64,000 nt of DNA from DASXRA01 sp963737425 (lineage in GTDB: Bacteria > Actinomycetota > Actinomycetes > Mycobacteriales > Jatrophihabitantaceae): assembly GCA_963737425.1 (NCBI GenBank), contig CAVTSX010000008.1, positions 682,001 through 746,000 of the forward strand. The letters run 5' to 3'. Below are positions 59,638 to 64,000 of this stretch, piece by piece; position 1 is the first letter of the stretch, and every line of letters starts with the position of its first letter. A program made the translations under genes and the position numbers. The notes beneath the pieces were generated by a model that was not told the origin of the DNA, ran no database searches, and saw nothing but the letters and a program-made list of their open reading frames with translations.

Positions 59638-62199
59638 ATGCGCAAGCCGCTTGCCGCCCTGACCACCGTCGCTCTCGCCATTGCCGGCGCCGCCGCCGTT
59701 GCGATGTCGACGGCCGCACCCGCGCACGCGCTCGGCAACGGCCTGGCCCTGACCCCGCCGATGGGCTTCAACGAGTGGAACGCGTTCGGCTGCAACGTCG
59801 ACCAGGACCTCGTCGAGCAGACCGCCGACGCGATGGTGGCCAACGGCATGAAGGCGGCCGGCTACCAGTACGTCAACATCGACGACTGCTGGGCGCTGCC
59901 GCAACGCGATGCGAACGGCAACCTGGTACCCGACCCGGCCAAGTTCCCGAACGGGATCGCGGCAGTAGCCGACTACGTGCACCACGACGGGCTCAAGCTC
60001 GGCATCTACGAGGACTCCGGGACGAAGACCTGCTCCAGCAGCCACGGCTTCCCGGGCAGCCTCGGCCACGAGAACGCGGACGCGCTGCAGTTCGCGCAGT
60101 GGCATGTCGACTACCTCAAGTACGACGACTGCAACCAGCCGGCCGACCAGCAGAACATCCCGGCGACGATTGCCCGCTACACCGCGATGCGTGACGCACT
60201 GGCCGCCGCCACGGCCCAGACCGGGCAGCCGATCGTGTTCAGCATCTGCGAGAAGACCGACTTCGGCGTACCCAACTCGGCGTGGCCCGAGGTCGGCAAC
60301 CTGTGGCGGACGACCGGCGACATCCACGACCTGTACAGCAGCATGCTGTCGAACTTCAAGAAGAACGTGCTGCTGGCCGACCTGGCGAAGCCCGGCGCGT
60401 GGAACGACCCGGACATGCTCGAGATCGGCAACGGCGCGCAGACCGATGCCGAGTACCGCAGCGAGTTCAGCCTCTGGTCGGAGATGGCCGCGCCGCTGAT
60501 CGCCGGCACCGACCTGCGGTCCGCGTCCCCGGCGACCCTTGCGATCTACAACAACACCGACGTCATCGCGATCGACCAGGATTCGCTCGGCAAGCAGGGC
60601 ACGATCGTCAGCAGCAGCGACGGGCACTGGGTGCTCACCAAGCCGCTCGCGAACGGCGACGTGTCGGTCGCGCTGTTCAACGAGACGAGCGCCCCGGCCA
60701 CCATCTCGACGACGGTGCCGGCGGCCGGCCTGACCGGCGATGCCACGGCGTACACGCTGCGCGACCTGTGGACGCATCAGAGCACCGAGACCGCCGGCCC
60801 GATCAGCGCCGAGGTGGATCCGCACTCGACCGTCATGTTCCGTGTCTCGCCCGTCGACAACCCGACCAGCGTCCCGCCGAACGTCACGCTCGACGTCAGC
60901 GGGTTGTCGGCGCTGACCGCGGGCGAGCCCGGCACCGCGACCGAGACGTTCACCGACAACGGCGTCCTTCCCGCACAGCAGGTGAAGCTCAGCCTGTCCG
61001 CACCGAGCGGCTGGACGGTGCACCCGACCTCGCCGACCAGCTTCGGCGCGGTCGAGAGCGGGCAGACCGTGCAAGCCACCTTCGACGTCGTCGCCCCGGT
61101 GCCGGATCAGCTGTTCCAGACCGATCAGGTGACCGCGAGCGCCGCCTACGTTTGGCACGGTCAGAATCCGGCGTCGACGTCGGTCACTCAGACCGCGACC
61201 ACGAGCCCGCCGGTCCGGGCGCCGTACCGCACGTTCTCGTCCGCGACGGACGCGCAGGCCCACTTCGCCGAGGCCGGGCAGCAGTTCGGCATCAACGGCG
61301 CAGGCGCCGGCTTGTCCTCGTCCAGTGACGCCTACAGCGCGGTCTACCTTCCCGGCGCCGTCGGGACGTCCGCGACGGTCGACACCGAGGTCACGGCGCA
61401 GCAGGCACTCACCGGTGGTGGTGCGGCCGGGATCCTCGTCCGCAACGACATGACCGCGTCGGGCACCGGCCCGGAGGGCGTCGCGCTCTATGAGTCGCCC
61501 ACTGGGGGCATCCAGCTCGAATCGGCGAGCAGTGGCGGCACGCACCTCGACTCGGTGACTCCGGCCAACGGCACCAACCCGATGACTCTGCCGGTGCACC
61601 TCAAGCTGGAACGGGTCGGCAGCACGTACACCGGGTACTACTCGTTCGACGGCGCCGGGTGGCTCACCGTCGGCACCGCGACCGTGCCCGGCCAGGCCGC
61701 CTCGCAGGACGCCGGCCTGTTCGTCACGTCCCACGCCAGCGGCTCGCCCGCGACGGTGAGTTTCGACGGGCTCACCGCCGCGGGCGGGGCCACCGTGCCA
61801 CCGCCGGCCACATCGTACGAGGCAGAAGCCGCGACGAACACCATCGCCGGCCAGGCGCGCGTCTCCAGTTGCACGGCGTGCTCGGGCGGCAAGAAGATCG
61901 GTTTCATCGGCAAGTCCGGCACGCTGACGTTCAATGGCATCAACGCGCCCGCCGACGGCGACTACGCGCTGACCATCGCCTACCTGAACGGCCCGCCGTC
62001 GCGCCAGGCGATGGTGAGCGTCGATGGCGGCGCGCCGCAGACGCTGACGTTCGCCGTGACGACGGACTTCAACACGCTCGGCGTCATGAACCTGTCGCTT
62101 CACCTGACGGCGGGAGCCAACACGATCGCGCTCGCGAACCCGGCGGCCAACGCACCTGACATCGACCGCATCATCGTCGCGGGGGAGCCGAGCTCATGA
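59638..62199 (+). CDS. Secreted GH27 alpha-galactosidase, multidomain
   Basis: The 853-residue protein starts at ATG 59638 after GAGGAGTCCCC. A signal peptide precedes a canonical GH27 barrel: LTPPMGFNEWNAFGCNVDQD, the sugar-binding pair in VNIDDCWALP, nucleophile D163 in YLKYDDCN and acid/base D228 in LWRTTGDIHD. After the barrel's beta domain come a NEW3 module (about 410-520), a concanavalin-like module (about 535-715, DUF1349-like) and a C-terminal CBM35-like module (SYEAEAATNTIAGQARVSSC). It should release terminal alpha-galactose from plant polymers outside the cell. Confidence 0.94.
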   Translation: MRKPLAALTTVALAIAGAAAVAMSTAAPAHALGNGLALTPPMGFNEWNAFGCNVDQDLVEQTADAMVANGMKAAGYQYVNIDDCWALPQRDANGNLVPDPAKFPNGIAAVADYVHHDGLKLGIYEDSGTKTCSSSHGFPGSLGHENADALQFAQWHVDYLKYDDCNQPADQQNIPATIARYTAMRDALAAATAQTGQPIVFSICEKTDFGVPNSAWPEVGNLWRTTGDIHDLYSSMLSNFKKNVLLADLAKPGAWNDPDMLEIGNGAQTDAEYRSEFSLWSEMAAPLIAGTDLRSASPATLAIYNNTDVIAIDQDSLGKQGTIVSSSDGHWVLTKPLANGDVSVALFNETSAPATISTTVPAAGLTGDATAYTLRDLWTHQSTETAGPISAEVDPHSTVMFRVSPVDNPTSVPPNVTLDVSGLSALTAGEPGTATETFTDNGVLPAQQVKLSLSAPSGWTVHPTSPTSFGAVESGQTVQATFDVVAPVPDQLFQTDQVTASAAYVWHGQNPASTSVTQTATTSPPVRAPYRTFSSATDAQAHFAEAGQQFGINGAGAGLSSSSDAYSAVYLPGAVGTSATVDTEVTAQQALTGGGAAGILVRNDMTASGTGPEGVALYESPTGGIQLESASSGGTHLDSVTPANGTNPMTLPVHLKLERVGSTYTGYYSFDGAGWLTVGTATVPGQAASQDAGLFVTSHASGSPATVSFDGLTAAGGATVPPPATSYEAEAATNTIAGQARVSSCTACSGGKKIGFIGKSGTLTFNGINAPADGDYALTIAYLNGPPSRQAMVSVDGGAPQTLTFAVTTDFNTLGVMNLSLHLTAGANTIALANPAANAPDIDRIIVAGEPSS

Positions 62200-64000
62200 G
62201 AAGGCTGATGTCCGGGCTGGCCGTGGCAGCGACGACGGCCGCGATGCTGGCGGCGACCGCGCCTGCGCAGGCGGAGGACAACGGGGTCGGGGCAACGCCG
62301 GCCCTGGGCTGGTCGAGTTGGAGTTTCATCCGGCACAACCCGACCGCTTCGAATATCGAGGCGACGGCTGATGCGATGAAGTCGAGTGGCCTGGCCGCGG
62401 TGGGCTATCAGTACGTGAACGTGGACGACTTCTGGTACCAGTGCCCGGGCAGCCAGGGCCCGAACGTGGATCAGTACGGCCGGTGGGTCACCGACGCGAC
62501 GAAGTTCCCGGCCGGGCCGGGCGGCGAGAACGGCATCCAGGTCGTCGCGGATTACGTGCACAGCAAGGGGCTGCAGTTCGGTCTCTACGTGACGCCGGGT
62601 ATCTCGCACCAGGCGGTGGTGCAGAACACCGCGATCGAGGGAACGCCTTATCACGCCGACGATATTGCGACGACGGCCGCGGAGAAGAACTACAACTGCA
62701 AGGGGATGGTCGGGCTCGACTACAGCAAGCCCGGGGCGCAGGAGTTCGTCGATTCGTGGGCGAAGCAGTTCGCCGGTTGGGGCGTGGACTACGTCAAGAT
62801 CGACGGGGTCGGCACGCCGGACATCCCGGATGTGCAGGCCTGGTCGGACGCGCTGAAGAACACCGGCCGCCCGATTCACCTCGAACTGTCGAACAGTCTG
62901 GACATCAACAACGCGCCGACGTGGGCGCAGTTGTCCAACGGATGGCGGACCGGCGGCGACGTCGAGTGTTATTGCGGGCCGGGCGGGTCGAGCGTTCCGC
63001 TGACGGACTGGTCGCACGTGTCGTCGCGGTTCAACCAGGTCGCGAACTGGGCGCCCTACGGCGGCCCCGGTGGGTTCAACGACTACGACTCGATCGAGGT
63101 CGGCAACGGCGCCGGCGACGGGCTGACCGTTGATGAGCGCAGGACGCAGTTGAGCCTGTGGGCGCTGGCGTCCTCGCCGTTCATCCTGGGCACCGACCTG
63201 ACCAATCTCGATCCGGGCGACCTCGCGCTGCTGAAGAACCCCGACGTGCTCGCTGTCGACCAGGACGCCATCGACGCCACCCGCATCGTCAACGCCAACG
63301 GCCAGCAGGTCTTCACCAAGAAGGAACCCAACGGCGACGCGATCGTCGGCCTGTTCAACACCAACAGCGCGGCGCAGTCGGTCTCGACAACAGCCGCTGC
63401 GCTCGACCTGACCGCCGACACCACCGCGTACAACCTCGACGACCTGTGGACGCACCAGAACACCGAAACCGCCGGAGTCATCAGCGCGAATGTCCCGGCG
63501 CACGGCGTCGCGTTCTACCGCGTCACGCCGGTCGACAACCCGACGCAAGCACCGCCGCAGGTCGTGCTCGCCATGAGCGGCCTCGACAATGTGACGGCCG
63601 GGCAGCCGAGCACCGTCACCGAGTCGTTCACCGACAACGGCGTATTGCCCGCGCAGAACGTGCGACTGTCCCTCGATGCGCCGCCTTCATGGAACGCGCA
63701 ACCGACGACGCCGACGCAGTTCGGTTCTGTCGAGAGCGGGCAGACCGTGCAGGCCACGTGGCAGGTGACCGTACAGCCGCCGTCCGCGCCGTTCGGGACC
63801 TCGACGGTTACCGCGTCCACGCGCTACGGCTGGCCGCGCGGTGGCCCGCTCACCGCGTCGACGACCAAGCAGGTGACGTTGCCGACGACCGTCGTCGCGC
63901 CGTACCACACGTTCTCGTCCACCAACCCGGCAGCGGCTTTCGGTCAGGCCGCGAATGCACTCGGCATCCGCGCCGCGGGCTCGGACGTCTTCGGCGCCAC
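62196..64000 (+). CDS. Secreted GH27 enzyme, third paralogue, cut by the window edge
   Basis: The gene starts at ATG 62196, overlapping the previous stop by four bases (ATGA); 601 codons are visible and the frame is open at the edge. A signal peptide (MRRLMSGLAVAATTAAMLAA) leads to a GH27 barrel. It has VNVDDFWYQCPG at the sugar-binding pair, nucleophile D203 in YVKIDGVG, and acid/base D255 in WRTGGDVECYCG. A NEW3 domain and the start of a concanavalin-like module follow, as in its upstream neighbour. The pocket differs from both other GH27 proteins (Phe for Cys after the Asp pair), so a third specificity is likely. Confidence 0.92.
   Translation, partial: MRRLMSGLAVAATTAAMLAATAPAQAEDNGVGATPALGWSSWSFIRHNPTASNIEATADAMKSSGLAAVGYQYVNVDDFWYQCPGSQGPNVDQYGRWVTDATKFPAGPGGENGIQVVADYVHSKGLQFGLYVTPGISHQAVVQNTAIEGTPYHADDIATTAAEKNYNCKGMVGLDYSKPGAQEFVDSWAKQFAGWGVDYVKIDGVGTPDIPDVQAWSDALKNTGRPIHLELSNSLDINNAPTWAQLSNGWRTGGDVECYCGPGGSSVPLTDWSHVSSRFNQVANWAPYGGPGGFNDYDSIEVGNGAGDGLTVDERRTQLSLWALASSPFILGTDLTNLDPGDLALLKNPDVLAVDQDAIDATRIVNANGQQVFTKKEPNGDAIVGLFNTNSAAQSVSTTAAALDLTADTTAYNLDDLWTHQNTETAGVISANVPAHGVAFYRVTPVDNPTQAPPQVVLAMSGLDNVTAGQPSTVTESFTDNGVLPAQNVRLSLDAPPSWNAQPTTPTQFGSVESGQTVQATWQVTVQPPSAPFGTSTVTASTRYGWPRGGPLTASTTKQVTLPTTVVAPYHTFSSTNPAAAFGQAANALGIRAAGSDVFGA

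Overview
The window is high-GC DNA, almost certainly from a free-living soil- or plant-associated actinomycete (Actinomycetota). The evidence is the strong G/C bias at third codon positions, frequent GTG starts, promoters with TAGNNT-type -10 boxes sitting 6-7 bases before the start codon (leaderless genes), and family content: DUF222/HNH proteins, DUF6325, MMPL, DHA2 transporters, large LuxR ATPases and DosR-like boxes. I cannot name the genus from the sequence alone. No rRNA, tRNA, CRISPR array, transposase or phage gene was seen.

Layout. 1-2070: left edge, a DUF222/HNH nuclease gene and an 18-bp minisatellite. 2068-8270: a YcaQ-type DNA glycosylase, a cellobiose phosphorylase, small membrane proteins and a LiaR/DesR-type two-component system. 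8270-16960: an MMPL exporter, a large LuxR ATPase regulator, a DHA2 drug exporter and a membrane-anchored alpha/beta hydrolase; the last two share a palindromic site. 16959-17546 is a gene-free spacer packed with repeats. 17547-22910: a secreted GH3 glucosidase, a SAM methyltransferase, SHOCT and DUF6325 proteins, and a tiny protein with a textbook C2H2 zinc finger.

22947-36479 is a carbohydrate-type catabolic locus of unknown substrate. It holds two DapA-family lyases, an esterase, a DegT aminotransferase, an unusual regulator, two amidohydrolase-fold proteins (one lacking its metal ligands), two sugar dehydrogenase-like proteins, an epimerase and an ABC importer without its own ATPase. A secreted beta-propeller protein of unknown function follows (36584-39127).

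39528-47776 is a divergent aromatic-catabolism locus. One arm has an ATZ/TRZ amidohydrolase, an IclR regulator and a MetE-like zinc methyltransferase. The other has a CaiB/BaiF CoA-transferase, a citryl-CoA-lyase-like enzyme, LigB, LigA, a quinone-oxidoreductase-like protein and a cupin. It joins protocatechuate/gallate-type ring opening to CoA-dependent C-C cleavage and lacks the usual LigC/I/J/K steps. Two related palindromes lie at its divergent promoters. 47782-51856: an MFS/ArsR pair with a perfect operator, then a stress island (USP, CBS-BON, USP) preceded by DosR-like boxes.

52290-64000 (continuing past the edge) is a secreted pectin/galactoside-degrading locus: GH28, three GH27 enzymes with divergent substrate-pocket residues, and a GH95-like enzyme. 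Two promoters share a common motif.

The most striking unexplained structure is in the spacers. Five copies of a 54-bp palindromic element (family A, TTGATCATCTCTGC ends) occur, along with three clusters of a modular GGTGGGCA palindrome (family B) and one similarly built CGTTGAGTGGTGCG palindrome (family C). None of them encodes a recognisable protein.
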